DNA from: CAZMGB01 sp964565775
GTDB lineage: Bacteria > Chloroflexota > Dehalococcoidia > DSTF01 > JALHUB01
Direction: 5' to 3'
Assembly (NCBI GenBank): GCA_964565775.1
Contig: CAZMGB010000019.1
Span: 1 to 64,000, forward strand
DNA: 64,000 bases
A program made the translations under genes and the position numbers. The notes beneath the pieces were generated by a model. It had not been told where the DNA came from and did no database searches. It worked only from the letters and a program-made list of their open reading frames with translations. Shown here piece by piece: positions 33,751 to 44,429 of the stretch (position 1 is its first letter; each line of letters starts with the position of its first letter).

Positions 33751-35355
33751 TCACTTGTTGAGCCACATGTCGTACGTATAGGCGATCATGTCTGGAATAA
33801 CGTCCTCGTAACCCTTCACGTAGCTCCACCGGGCCGTGAAGCTGTAGGGCGCGTAGAGGTAGAGGAAGGGCCCGTGCCGGTCCAGGATCTTGCGCTGCAC
33901 TTCCAGGGCCAGGGCCTGCCGCTCGTTGACGTCCACCGTCACCAAGATCTCATCTAGGAGCGCGTCGATCTCCGGGTCCGGCTTGTGCACGGGGTTTGCC
34001 TTGCGGGTCCAGTTGTAGGTGTGGTTGAACTGGAGGGGCAGATTTTCGTCTGCGTACGGCAGCCCCGGTCCGACCATCAGCTCGAAGTTCTGGTCGAACA
34101 GGTCGGCTACCCAGGCACCCAGCTCCATGGACACGAGCTCGATGGTGATGCCCGCCTCCTTCAGTTGCTCCTTGATCATCGAGGCCAGGTTCACCGAGCC
34201 GCCGGTTCCGCCGGCGTTCGATGGGAACTTGAGCGAAAGTCGCAGGTCGCTCACGCCCGCGGCGTCAAGTAGCTGGCGAGCCTTCGGGATGTCGCGCTGA
34301 AATCGTGCCCGCAGCTCCTCCTGGGGCAGCGACCAGAACTCGAGACCCCAGGACACGGGACCGGTGACCTTGCCCTCGCCGAAGGCGAGCTTCTCGATCA
34401 TGGCGTCGCGGTCCAGCGAGAGATCCATCGCCTCGCGCACGCGAATATCCTGGAGGACGGGCGCGACGATCTCGTTCAGGTTCATCATGAAGATAGCGAG
34501 GCTGGGGGTTTTGGTTAGAAGGACATCATTGCTGAAGCCCGCGACGTCGTCAGCCTGGGGCTTCGCGGGGGGCGAGTAGACGTCCAACTGCTTGGCCTTG
34601 AAGGCGGCCCTGAGACTGGAGTCGTCCGGTATGATCCTCCAACTGATGCCGTCGAGGTAGGGGATGCCCTCAACGTAGTAGTTGGGGTTGCGCGCCATGT
34701 CCATCGTCTCGCCTTTTGACAGGCTCGCCACCTGAAACGGGCCGGAGCCCAGCCCGTGGGACTTCAGGTCGCCGAATTCCTCTACAGCCTCCTTCGCTAC
34801 AATCGCCGTCCGGATGCCGCCGAACTCAGCCATGGCATAGGCGTAGGGGCCGGACACACGCACCTCCAAAGTGTAGGGCTCAGGAACAGACTTGCTCTGC
34901 ATGATTTCGGTCCAAAACGTCGTTGACGACAGCGAGGCGATGCGCTCGAAGCTGTAGCGGACGTCCTCGGCGATGACCTCGCGTCCGTTGACGGGGGGCA
35001 AGTCCTGGAAGTGGATGCCAGGGCGCATCTTGAAGACGAATGTCAGGTCGTCGGGCTGCTCCAGCGACTCGGCGTGGTCGAACACGAGTCGAGGCGGCGA
35101 GTCGACCTGGTGCAGGAGATAGCCGTAGATGAAGGAGATGAAGGCGAGGCCCATCGTTACCTCGGTGTGGGGGTCGATGCTGAGGGCGGGGGTGGTCGTG
35201 CCGAGCCGGTAGACGCCACCCCTCTTGACGGCGCCTGTCGTGGGAGTGGCCAGCGGCACCTCTTCGCTGCTTCCTCCGCAGCGGAGGCCGGCGAGCGCAG
35301 CCGCCGCCGCGGCGCCGGCAACGAATGCACGTCGCGAGATGAGTCTCATGGGCAT
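33751..35355 (-). CDS. Peptide/oligomer ABC transporter substrate-binding lipoprotein (family 5)
   Basis: A 534-residue SBP_bac_5 protein. The start at 35355 is preferred because AAGGAGAAGG precedes it; an open frame continues to 35460. The signal SRRAFVAGAAAAAALAGLRC combines a twin-arginine motif with a lipobox Cys. GGVYRLGTTTPALSIDPHTEV, SYVKGYEDVIPDMIAYTYDMWL and the central VREAMDLSLDRDAMI are family features. No permease or ATPase gene is near, so it is an orphan binding protein. Confidence 0.88.
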   Translation of the reverse strand: MPMRLISRRAFVAGAAAAAALAGLRCGGSSEEVPLATPTTGAVKRGGVYRLGTTTPALSIDPHTEVTMGLAFISFIYGYLLHQVDSPPRLVFDHAESLEQPDDLTFVFKMRPGIHFQDLPPVNGREVIAEDVRYSFERIASLSSTTFWTEIMQSKSVPEPYTLEVRVSGPYAYAMAEFGGIRTAIVAKEAVEEFGDLKSHGLGSGPFQVASLSKGETMDMARNPNYYVEGIPYLDGISWRIIPDDSSLRAAFKAKQLDVYSPPAKPQADDVAGFSNDVLLTKTPSLAIFMMNLNEIVAPVLQDIRVREAMDLSLDRDAMIEKLAFGEGKVTGPVSWGLEFWSLPQEELRARFQRDIPKARQLLDAAGVSDLRLSLKFPSNAGGTGGSVNLASMIKEQLKEAGITIELVSMELGAWVADLFDQNFELMVGPGLPYADENLPLQFNHTYNWTRKANPVHKPDPEIDALLDEILVTVDVNERQALALEVQRKILDRHGPFLYLYAPYSFTARWSYVKGYEDVIPDMIAYTYDMWLNK

Positions 35356-35555
35356 GTCCTTCTCCTTTCGCGCCTTCTCCGCCGACGAATGCCGCGAAGT
35401 GCTCGCTTGCCGTCCGGCGTGAATTGTTGCTGGCGAATGGTGTGCTGTCAAGCGCCGCATATGGCCATCCCCTCGACCTGCCCCACCCGGCAGGTCCCTC
35501 TTCCCCCACCAACCCTGCCGGACTACAATGAGCGATACCCGGCAGAGGCCTTCCG

Positions 35556-36050
35556 ATGTACTCCCCCGAACATCACTGGCTCGTCAAGGCGCTGCACGAA
35601 GCGGCCGACGCGATCGAGACTCAGCTCGTCGGGCTGAGCGAGGATGTCCTGCGCTGGCGACCCGCCGAGGGCGAGTGGTCGCTGAAGGAGATCGCCGGCC
35701 ACCTGCGCGACTGCGAGGAGCTCCACCTGGAGCGCCTCCGCCTCATCGCGAGCTGCCACGAGCCCGACCTCCCGGACATCGACGTGGAGTCCTATCCCGG
35801 AGAGCGCGACTACCGGGAGCTGGACATCGACGACGTCCTCTGGACTTTCGCCTCCCTCCGGCGGGAGACGTGCTACGTGCTCTGGAGCCTCACGCCCAGG
35901 GAGTGGGAGCGGGAGGGGATCCATCCCTATCGTGGCCGCCTCTCCATCCTCCAGGTGGCCCGTGACATCAACGAGCACGACCTGACTCATCTCTGGCAGA
36001 TCAGGCGCATCCGTGAGAGCCAGGAACTGCAGACGGACGAGCCAGCCTGA
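35556..36050 (+). CDS. DinB family protein
   Basis: A 164-residue four-helix-bundle protein. His in EIAGHLRDCEELH (about 48-57) and His in INEHDLTHLWQIRRIR (about 140-147) would form the three-His metal site typical of DinB/YfiT proteins. Family members include thiol transferases and metal-dependent hydrolases; the specific reaction is unknown. Divergent from the substrate-binding protein gene. A second DinB protein is at 39726. Confidence 0.85.
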   Translation: MYSPEHHWLVKALHEAADAIETQLVGLSEDVLRWRPAEGEWSLKEIAGHLRDCEELHLERLRLIASCHEPDLPDIDVESYPGERDYRELDIDDVLWTFASLRRETCYVLWSLTPREWEREGIHPYRGRLSILQVARDINEHDLTHLWQIRRIRESQELQTDEPA

Positions 36051-36142
36051 CCCCTTGGCCCGAAGGGCCCCCACCCCCTGTCCTGTCCTCTCATTCTGTG
36101 TCGGCCTTGCCGCATTCGCGTTGGTCTAATCCCGCTGTTGCC

Positions 36143-36272
36143 CCTTGCGTTGGGCTCCCGGTCGGGTAAAATGGTCAAGGAGCCAGGAGGCTCGGCCTGT
36201 CAAGCGAAGGCGGGGAGCGAGTCAGGTCATGCGCATGGATGCGTGTGGGGCCGGTTCGTAAGAGCCGGCCCC
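36143..36272 (+). ncRNA. Candidate small RNA with its own promoter and terminator
   Basis: Between the convergent DinB and DUF255 genes a possible promoter (TTGCGT, 16 bases, TAAAAT ending near 36173) is followed by about 100 bases rich in structure. It contains a GAGCC-AGGA-GGCTC hairpin, a long-range match CAAGCGAAGG/CCTTCGCTTG, and a terminator-like stem GGGGCCGGTTC-GTAA-GAGCCGGCCCC (36247-36272) with a GNRA loop and one G-U pair. No ORF is plausible. It matches no RNA family I recognise. The remainder of 36051-36359 is otherwise empty. Confidence 0.38.
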
Positions 36273-36359
36273 TTCGCTTGCCTTCAGTCGCGCGATGGCG
36301 TGCCCCCACCCATGCCTCTACAGCCCGGCGATGCGAAAGGTCGAGAAGGTCGCGGAAGA

Positions 36360-38183
36360 TCAGAAGGCTGGCTTCCGCCGCCCCCCTTCGGCCGCCTCGC
36401 GGACGCCCTCGACCGCCGCTTCCAGCTCATCGGCCGACGTCACGGGCGGCGAGCAGAGGGTACCATAGCAGATGTAGGCCGCCGGCGAAGGGTCGAGGGG
36501 CAGCGCCAACGCCTCCAGCCTGGCCGTGTCCTTTCCCGGCTGTAACACCTGGACAGTGCGACCAAGGACGCCCAGCCGCAGGGCGGCGGCATGGAGAGCG
36601 CGGGCATCGCCGTGCGGGTCGCCGACGACGGTCACCTCCGCTCGTGGCTGGAGGAAGAGATCGACGGCGCGCGCGTAACCCGCCGCGAAGTGGCCCATCG
36701 CCTCATGGTCACCCACGAAGGCGGACAGGGTGCGGCGGGCCGCCTCTTCGTACTCGCCCCGATGGGTGAGGCTGTGGAGGCGCAAGAACACCTCCGCGCA
36801 GACGGCGTTCTCCGCCAGCGGCTTCTGACGCGTCTCCAGACGGCCCAGCGACTCGTGGCCCTCCCAGACGTCGAAGAAGCCACCGGCGCCGTCCGCGAAC
36901 CGGTCGACGAGGAGTGACGCCAGCTCCTCGGCCCGCTCCAGGTGCTCCGAAAAGCCGGAGGCCTCGTATGCGTCGAGGAGGGCACGGGCCGTGTACACCT
37001 GGTCGCCGAGGAGGCCGTCGACCTGCGGCCCCTCCCGATAGAAGCGATACATTCCCCGCCCGTCGACGCGGCATCTCGCCCAGAGGAAGTCGAGAACCCT
37101 CAGTCCGCGCTCGGCCAACTGGGGCCGGTCGAGCGTCCAGGAGGCCTCCAGGTATGCAGAGGCGGCTATGGCGTTCCAGCTTGTGTATACCGTCTCGTCC
37201 ACGTAAGGCGCGGGGAGCTTCTCTCGCTCGGCGGCGCCAAGGGCATAGAACTCCTCGTCGGCGTCCTGGCTGCCGAAGAAGGCGCCGGTCGCCTCGTCGC
37301 TGAGCCAGCGCTCCAGGTAGTCGATCACCCGCTCGGCGGTGCGGCCGTGCTCCGGGTTGGCGCTTATCCGGTAGAGGCGCAGGTAGCTGTGGAGGAGGTT
37401 GCTGTTGTCCTCCAGCATCTTCTCGAAGTGAGGCACGCTCCAGTCGCGGTTGGTAGCGTAGCGAAAGAAGCCGCCCCACTCCTCGTCGAAGACGCCGCCT
37501 CCGGCCATCTGCTCCAGGGTCTTGCGGGCCATGTGCAGCAAGTCCGGGTCCTTCTTGCGCAGATGGCCGGTGAGCAAGAGGTCGATGGCGTCGGTGTGGG
37601 GGAACTTGGGCGCTTGGCCGAAGCCGCCGTACACGGGGTCGTAGGCATCTACCACCGCTGCCAGCACCTGCTCGAAGATCTCAGGCGCCAGCTCGCGGTC
37701 CTGCCGCGAGGCCGCCTGAGCCTGCCGCCGGCTCTCCTTGATCTCGGCTACCCTGGCGTGAATCTCGTCGCGATGGCCCTTGTAGTGCGTGCTTATCTGA
37801 TCCAACAACTGCCGCATTTGCTCCGGCGGGACGTAGGTGAGACCCGCCAGCACCTCGCCGTCGGGCGTCAGGAAGGCGGTGGTGGGCCAGCCGCCCATGT
37901 TGTAGCGAGCGTTGACGTCGGGCCGCTGGTCGTTGTCGACCCGCACGGGGACGAAGCGCTCGTTGACGAGGGAGATGACCCGGTCGTCCGAGTAGGAGGT
38001 CTCGTCCATCACGTGGCACCAGTGGCACCACACGGCGGAGATGCCGAGGAGGATGGGCTTGTCCTCCTCGGCAGCCTGAGCGAACGCCTCCTCGCTCCAT
38101 TCCTGCCAGCGGATCTCGTGCGCCCGGTTGGGCCGTGGTGAGAAGTGAAAGCCGTGCCCGCCCTCGCCGCCGCCTGAAGCCAT
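36360..38183 (-). CDS. Thioredoxin domain-containing protein (DUF255/YyaL family)
   Basis: A 607-residue protein with an N-terminal thioredoxin-like domain (about 15-175) and a C-terminal (alpha/alpha)6 glycosidase-like toroid. The active site is CHWC in GISAVWCHWCHVMDETSY; NMGGWPTTAFLTPDG and GGGVFDEEWGGFFRYATNRDWSVPHFEKML are hallmark blocks. Bacterial members (and the relative SPATA20) have no firm biochemical role. The start at 38183 is chosen because it begins the family alignment behind a GGAAGGGA site; 65 additional upstream codons look unconserved. Confidence 0.9.
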   Translation of the reverse strand: MASGGGEGGHGFHFSPRPNRAHEIRWQEWSEEAFAQAAEEDKPILLGISAVWCHWCHVMDETSYSDDRVISLVNERFVPVRVDNDQRPDVNARYNMGGWPTTAFLTPDGEVLAGLTYVPPEQMRQLLDQISTHYKGHRDEIHARVAEIKESRRQAQAASRQDRELAPEIFEQVLAAVVDAYDPVYGGFGQAPKFPHTDAIDLLLTGHLRKKDPDLLHMARKTLEQMAGGGVFDEEWGGFFRYATNRDWSVPHFEKMLEDNSNLLHSYLRLYRISANPEHGRTAERVIDYLERWLSDEATGAFFGSQDADEEFYALGAAEREKLPAPYVDETVYTSWNAIAASAYLEASWTLDRPQLAERGLRVLDFLWARCRVDGRGMYRFYREGPQVDGLLGDQVYTARALLDAYEASGFSEHLERAEELASLLVDRFADGAGGFFDVWEGHESLGRLETRQKPLAENAVCAEVFLRLHSLTHRGEYEEAARRTLSAFVGDHEAMGHFAAGYARAVDLFLQPRAEVTVVGDPHGDARALHAAALRLGVLGRTVQVLQPGKDTARLEALALPLDPSPAAYICYGTLCSPPVTSADELEAAVEGVREAAEGGRRKPAF

Positions 38184-38420
38184 AGTCGCGTCCCTTCCTC
38201 CCACGAGGCATCGAATAAACGAAGCCTCTTCTAAGTTTATCATGCTGACACTCGGGCCGCGACCGGTCGGCTGGCGCGTAACCGGCACAAGATCAGGCGG
38301 AACCTTGCCCCAGGCGGGCGGCATGAAAAGGGTGACGCGAAGCAACAGCCGAGGCTCTACGGCCTCGGCTGAAACCATTGGAAGGGACTATGCTTTAGTG
38401 CCGGCGGGCGGCGCCGTGAG

Positions 38421-39413
38421 CTACGCCTTCGCAGTCGCCTTGCCCGGCTGCGGTGCGGCGTTGTTCAGGCGGTCGCGGGCCTCCAGCGCCTCCCTCACAA
38501 TACGGTCGATCAGCTCTTTGACGGTGGGGACATCGTGGACAAGGCCAACGCACTGGCCCATGCTCGCGAAGCTGTTCTCCACATCCCCCTCGTCGAAGGC
38601 GGCGTTGACACGGGCGCCGATGACAGGAAGCAGCTCCTCGATGGTGGTGCCGCGTGCCTCCATCTCCTGCACCTTGTCGGTGAGGGCGTTCTTCGCCACG
38701 CGGCTGGGGTTTCCTATGGAGCGCATGATATAGGCGGTGTCCGTCTCCGTGGCCTGCACCATGAATTCTTTCCATGAAGGGTGGCCCCGACACTCCTGGG
38801 TGGCCATGAAGCGGGTACCCATGAGAACGGCTTCCGCGCCCAGCGCCAGGGCGGCAGCCAGGCCTCGCCCATCGGCAAAGCCCCCGCCCGCCACCACCGG
38901 TATCTTCACAGCCTCCGCGGCAAGCGGGACCTGCACCAGGCTGGTGACCCGATCCATGCCCGGGTGGCCGCCGCACTCGTAGCCGACGATGCAGACGGCG
39001 TCGCAGCCGATTCGCTCGGCGGTACGGGCGTACCGCACCCCGGGCACCTTGTGCATGATCTTCACGCCGCCCTCGTGCAGGAGGCCGACGATCGGCTCGG
39101 GGCTGCGGCCGGCGGTCTCTACCACCGGCACCTTCTCCTCCGCAGCCACCTCTACCCAACCCTCGACAGGCTGAGGACGGGCGGAAGGGAAGAGATTGAT
39201 GTTCAGGCCGATAGGCTTGTCGGTGAGGTCACGGGCCTTGCGAATCTCGGCCCGCACCGCTTCCGGTTCGCCGAATGTCGCCGCCGTGATGAAGCAGAGG
39301 CCGCCCGCGTTGGCCACCGCGGCTGCCAGCTCGGCCCGACCGAGCCAGAACATACCTCCGCAGATTATGGGGTACTCTATGCCGAACAGCTTCGTGATCC
39401 GCGTCTCGAACAT
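38421..39413 (-). CDS. Nitronate monooxygenase / 2-nitropropane dioxygenase family protein
   Basis: A 330-residue FMN-dependent TIM-barrel protein. MFETRITKLFGIEYPIICGGM sets the start, with AAGGAGGG upstream; longer upstream codons to 39665 are not conserved. Motifs include GGFADGRGLAAALALGAEAVLMGTRFMAT (FMN phosphate) and ECGGHPG, whose His is the catalytic base position. Class I/II members oxidise nitronates; many related proteins act on enoyl substrates. No neighbour specifies the substrate. Confidence 0.88.
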   Translation of the reverse strand: MFETRITKLFGIEYPIICGGMFWLGRAELAAAVANAGGLCFITAATFGEPEAVRAEIRKARDLTDKPIGLNINLFPSARPQPVEGWVEVAAEEKVPVVETAGRSPEPIVGLLHEGGVKIMHKVPGVRYARTAERIGCDAVCIVGYECGGHPGMDRVTSLVQVPLAAEAVKIPVVAGGGFADGRGLAAALALGAEAVLMGTRFMATQECRGHPSWKEFMVQATETDTAYIMRSIGNPSRVAKNALTDKVQEMEARGTTIEELLPVIGARVNAAFDEGDVENSFASMGQCVGLVHDVPTVKELIDRIVREALEARDRLNNAAPQPGKATAKA

Positions 39414-39656
39414 CGCTCGCGCCCTCCTTTGTCCGTCCTTGCCGGCCGCTGCCATTCTAGCGGCGGTCGGGAGCCTCCCGGCAAGGGCCGTTTGGCCTCG
39501 TAGGGCATCATAAGCCAAGGTCAGCAATCGGGCAATTCTGGGACGGCGTGGCGGTAGCACACCGTGGGAGGTGGGCCGGATGCTGGCGCGGCCGATGGCG
39601 TAGCCTCTGACTCGCACCAAGCCTAGCGATCTTCGGCCTAGGGATCCCCTCAGGCA

Positions 39657-39691
39657 CGAAGGCAAGGCTTAAGCCTTGCCTTCGGGAGTTC
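39657..39691. repeat. Intergenic palindrome variant (GAAGGCAAGGCTTAAGCC)
   Basis: CGAAGGCAAGGCTTAAGCCTTGCCTTCG is a perfect palindrome with a compensatory change relative to the common GAAGGCCAGGCTT form (C-G to A-T at matching positions in both arms). The paired substitution suggests selection for the hairpin. Confidence 0.78.
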
Positions 39692-39725
39692 GGGTGAGCC
39701 TTTCGGGTATTGAGCGGGGTTCCAG

Positions 39726-40247
39726 TCAGATGGTGGTGCGCAGGCCCTGGAGGCTGCGCAGGTGGTGCAGCTCCCCCAGATGCGTGAAGCCGTGCGTGAC
39801 CAGTATCGTCATCAAGACTCGCCTCACCGGCAACTCCCCGAACTGGGCGACGCGGACCTGGTTCTCCAGGTCGCTCTCTTTGATCGAGGCCAGGTACTCC
39901 TCACTGGCACGCCAGACGGCCTGCTGGTACGGCATCCAGTCGCCGGCAGAGGGGAGGCGCAGGGCGGCGGCCTCCTCCGGCGGCATGCCCGTCCCCTGAG
40001 CGACGCGGTCGAGCCCGAACTTCTGGTCCCAGCCGCCATCGAGCCACACGGTGGGGCGCCGGTTCTGGAGGACGAAGCGCACGACGTTGTCCTCGGTGCG
40101 CACGTAATGCCAGGCGGTGAAAGCTATGTGGTTGCCCTTGTTCTCGGGCCGCCAGTGGAGCTGCTCCACTGACAGGTCCTGCAACGCCTCGTCGTATGAG
40201 GTATGGAGGTTGCGGCACGATTCCTTAATCAAGTCCAGAACATCCAT
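39726..40247 (-). CDS. DinB superfamily protein
   Basis: A 173-residue protein beginning MDVLDLIKESCRNLHTSYDE, with AGAGGAAG upstream fixing the start at 40247. Helical-bundle segments with His in AFTAWHYVRTEDNVV (about 49-55) and the C-terminal TILVTHGFTHLGELHHLR (about 145-158) give the expected metal-ligand pattern. It is transcribed 19 bases after the methyltransferase/MTHFR gene and may share its transcript. The activity is unknown. Confidence 0.82.
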   Translation of the reverse strand: MDVLDLIKESCRNLHTSYDEALQDLSVEQLHWRPENKGNHIAFTAWHYVRTEDNVVRFVLQNRRPTVWLDGGWDQKFGLDRVAQGTGMPPEEAAALRLPSAGDWMPYQQAVWRASEEYLASIKESDLENQVRVAQFGELPVRRVLMTILVTHGFTHLGELHHLRSLQGLRTTI

Positions 40248-40266
40248 GTCCGCGATCTTCCTCTCT

Positions 40267-42150
<1,884 letters not shown>

Positions 42151-42321
42151 GCATACATGGGTAGGCGTAGGGGGGCAAGGCAGAAAACAGTCCGAACGGC
42201 CCCAGGAAGACGGGTCGTTTGCACCATGCCCCTCGGCGGAGATGTTGATACTTTTGCCTTAGCAGGTGAACAAGCTGACCCAGGAGGAGTGGTGGCGGCC
42301 GCTCGGCCCGCCCAATGAGTC

Positions 42322-43026
42322 GTGCCAACCGTCGTGAAGCTGAAGCTCTCCGAGCTGCTGGACATGTTCTCGAATACGACCGACGGCGTCTTCGCCGTGG
42401 ACGGCAGACAGCGGATCATCTACTGGAGCCGCAGCGCCCGAGTGCTGCTGGGGCATGCGCCGGAGGATGTCCTGGGCAGGAACTGTTACGACATTATCGC
42501 CGGCGGCGACTACCAGGAGCACGCCTACTGCCGCCGCGACTGCCCCGTCGTGACCTCAGCTCGGAAGGCTCAACCCATCGGCAGCTACGATGTGCGCTCG
42601 CGGACCAAGGACGGGGTCGAGGTGTGGCTCAACACCACTGCCGTATTTCTCCCCGAGGCCCTGTCGAGGAGGACGGTGGTGCTGCACCTGTTCCGGGACG
42701 TGACGCAGCGCCGGCGGGCTGAGAAGCTGGCAGAGGCGCTGGTCCAGTGCGTGGGAGAGTTCACGGCAGAGGCGACGGAAACGCGACAGGAGGTCGTCCC
42801 CTATCCGCCGCCCGGGCCGAACCTCACGGGTCGGGAGCTACAGGTCCTGAAGCTCCTCGCGTCCGGCACGGGCACCGAGGCCATCGCCCACTCCCTGGGC
42901 GTAAGCCGCTCGACGGCACGAAACCACATCGAGAGCGTTCTGGGCAAGCTCGGCGTGCACAGCCGCCTGGAGGCCGTCGTTTACGCGACGCGGCACCGTC
43001 TCCTCGACGAAGTGAGCCGGACGTAG
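42322..43026 (+). CDS. PAS domain protein with LuxR-type HTH
   Basis: A 234-residue regulator. An N-terminal PAS domain (about 10-130; ITYWSRSARVLLGHAPEDVLGRN-like pattern with HAYCRRDCPVV, a Cys pair that could respond to redox or bind metal) is followed by a GerE/LuxR HTH (about 165-228; LTGRELQVLKLLASGTGTEAIAHSLGVSRSTARNHIESVLGKLGVHSRLEA in outline). It starts at GTG. Divergent from the methyltransferase/MTHFR gene. No cognate kinase is seen, so it probably senses its signal directly. Confidence 0.87.
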   Translation: MPTVVKLKLSELLDMFSNTTDGVFAVDGRQRIIYWSRSARVLLGHAPEDVLGRNCYDIIAGGDYQEHAYCRRDCPVVTSARKAQPIGSYDVRSRTKDGVEVWLNTTAVFLPEALSRRTVVLHLFRDVTQRRRAEKLAEALVQCVGEFTAEATETRQEVVPYPPPGPNLTGRELQVLKLLASGTGTEAIAHSLGVSRSTARNHIESVLGKLGVHSRLEAVVYATRHRLLDEVSRT

Positions 43027-43168
43027 CGCGCCCCAAAAGGGTGAGGCCACGCAGGTACCCGGCCACAAGGCGTTTCCCTCCGCTCCGCTGGTCGAGGCGT
43101 CGTCAGCCTGAATGCCGCGAGCCGGGCGCCACTGGCGCAGCGCGCCGCCGCTCCGGCTCTCTCACCGT

Positions 43169-43525
43169 CTAGCAACAGCTCCGGGGCGTGCCCGAGCTGT
43201 CCGCAGTCTGGAAGCTATTGCCGCAGGCGCAGCAGTTGACGGCGTTCGGGTTAGAGATGGTGAACCCGCTCTTCATGACGTCGTCCACGTAGTCGATCTC
43301 AGCGCCCGCCAGGAAGGTGGCGCTCTCCGGGTCCACGAGCAGCGTGACGCCGCCCTGCTCGATGACCACGTCGCCCTCTTCGGGGCCCTTGGCCAGCGCC
43401 ATGCCGTACTGATAGCCCGAGCAGCCGCCGCCCACGACGAACACCCGCAGTGAGCCTTGAGCGGAACCTCGCTCCTTCAGCAGGCTCTTGACCTTCTCCG
43501 CCGCCTTCTCCGATATCTCTATCAC
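43169..43525 (-). CDS. A-type iron-sulfur carrier (IscA/ErpA/HesB family)
   Basis: A 118-residue Fe-S carrier. The three conserved cysteines are in GGGCSGYQYGM (about 36) and NCCACGNSF (about 97-100). The C-terminus is extended by about 18 residues ending in CC, which is unusual for the family. It lies 36 bases downstream of the SufR-like regulator on the same strand, with a cysteine desulfurase gene divergent beyond that, forming an Fe-S assembly locus. Confidence 0.9.
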   Translation of the reverse strand: MIEISEKAAEKVKSLLKERGSAQGSLRVFVVGGGCSGYQYGMALAKGPEEGDVVIEQGGVTLLVDPESATFLAGAEIDYVDDVMKSGFTISNPNAVNCCACGNSFQTADSSGTPRSCC

Positions 43526-43561
43526 AGGGTAACTCCTCTCCTGCGGATACGTCCCACTCGA

Positions 43562-44224
43562 CTAGCGAGCGGCCGCCGTCTCCGGCTGAAGCTCTCTCAC
43601 ACGGTAGGCGCAGTAGCCCCCCGCTTCCAGGCTGGATGGCCCCAGGAACTCCACGTCGGCGTCGAGGAGTTGGGCCAGCAGCTGCCGGTGATGGGCGCAC
43701 ATCTGGCTGTGGCTGTCAGCCACCCTGCGGCAGGGACACCCCTGACCCAGCAGAAGAAAGCCCTCGTCGTCCTTCTCCCACTCCAGGATGATCTCCTCGG
43801 CAAGCAACAGCTCGGCTACCTGCGCCACGCGCTCCTCCAGCGTCTCGCCCGTGACCCTGGGCGCGTACGTTTGCGCCACCCTCTCGGCCATCTTCTCGAA
43901 GACGAGATCCGCGATTTCGACGCCGCCCTTTCCCCTCGTCTCAGCGGGGTCAAGGGCGACGATCTCCTCAATGAGGCGATTGGTGAGGCGAATGTAGTTC
44001 TTGGGGAAGAGATCTTCTCCCGCCTCGGTGAGGGAGAAGACATAGTGAGGCCGGCCGGTCTCGCGCCGAACCTGGCTCACGGAGACGTGGGCATCACGCA
44101 TCAGGATGTCCAGGTGACGCCGGATCGTGGCAGGGGCAAGCCCCAGAGCGCGCGTCAGCTCGTCGATCGTAGCCCGCCTGCGCCGACGCAGCAGCTCCAG
44201 GATAACCTGCCTCGTGCTTTCCAC
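43562..44224 (-). CDS. SufR-like iron-sulfur transcriptional regulator
   Basis: A 220-residue DeoR/ArsR-type winged-HTH protein (about 5-70; TIDELTRALGLAPATIRRHLDIL). The C-terminal domain has cysteines in GQGCPCRRVADSHSQMCAHH and GGYCAYRV, matching the cluster-binding pattern of SufR, which represses suf genes when holding an Fe-S cluster. Divergent promoters with the cysteine desulfurase gene and a downstream A-type carrier gene support this role. Confidence 0.85.
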   Translation of the reverse strand: MESTRQVILELLRRRRRATIDELTRALGLAPATIRRHLDILMRDAHVSVSQVRRETGRPHYVFSLTEAGEDLFPKNYIRLTNRLIEEIVALDPAETRGKGGVEIADLVFEKMAERVAQTYAPRVTGETLEERVAQVAELLLAEEIILEWEKDDEGFLLLGQGCPCRRVADSHSQMCAHHRQLLAQLLDADVEFLGPSSLEAGGYCAYRVRELQPETAAAR

Positions 44225-44285
44225 CCCCGCTCACCTCCTGAGAATCCCCGCCCGCGCTCTAAATCGGACGCACCGTTCATCACCA

Positions 44286-44384
44286 ACAGTAGCACCTGCC
44301 CGACCGACTGTCAACGATTATTCAGCTTTAGATGCTTTGGGCGCTAAATATACGTTGACCTCCCTACAGGCGCTGTGCTATCTT
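44286..44384. promoter_or_regulatory. Divergent promoters of the SufR-like and cysteine desulfurase genes
   Basis: Minus strand: TTGACA (44309-44314), 17 bases, TACTGT (44286-44291). Plus strand: TTGACC (44355-44360), 18 bases, TATCTT (44379-44384). The two -35 regions are inverted copies (GTCAACG and CGTTGAC) about 35 bases apart. The AT-richer DNA between them contains TTTAG/CTAAA inverted halves and may hold the SufR-like operator. Confidence 0.7.
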
Positions 44385-44429
44385 CATCGTAAGCGACGGC
44401 AGTCGTCGTGATCTCTGCACGCCCGCCCG

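Noticed and set aside
36942..38141. A 399-codon open frame on the plus strand
   Set aside because: It is antisense to the DUF255 thioredoxin-domain protein and has no family features.
39140..39190. Possible in-frame insertion of a dispersed repeat in the nitronate monooxygenase gene
   Set aside because: The residues there (PSARPQPVEGWVEVA) fit the native family segment in that position, so no insertion needs to be assumed.
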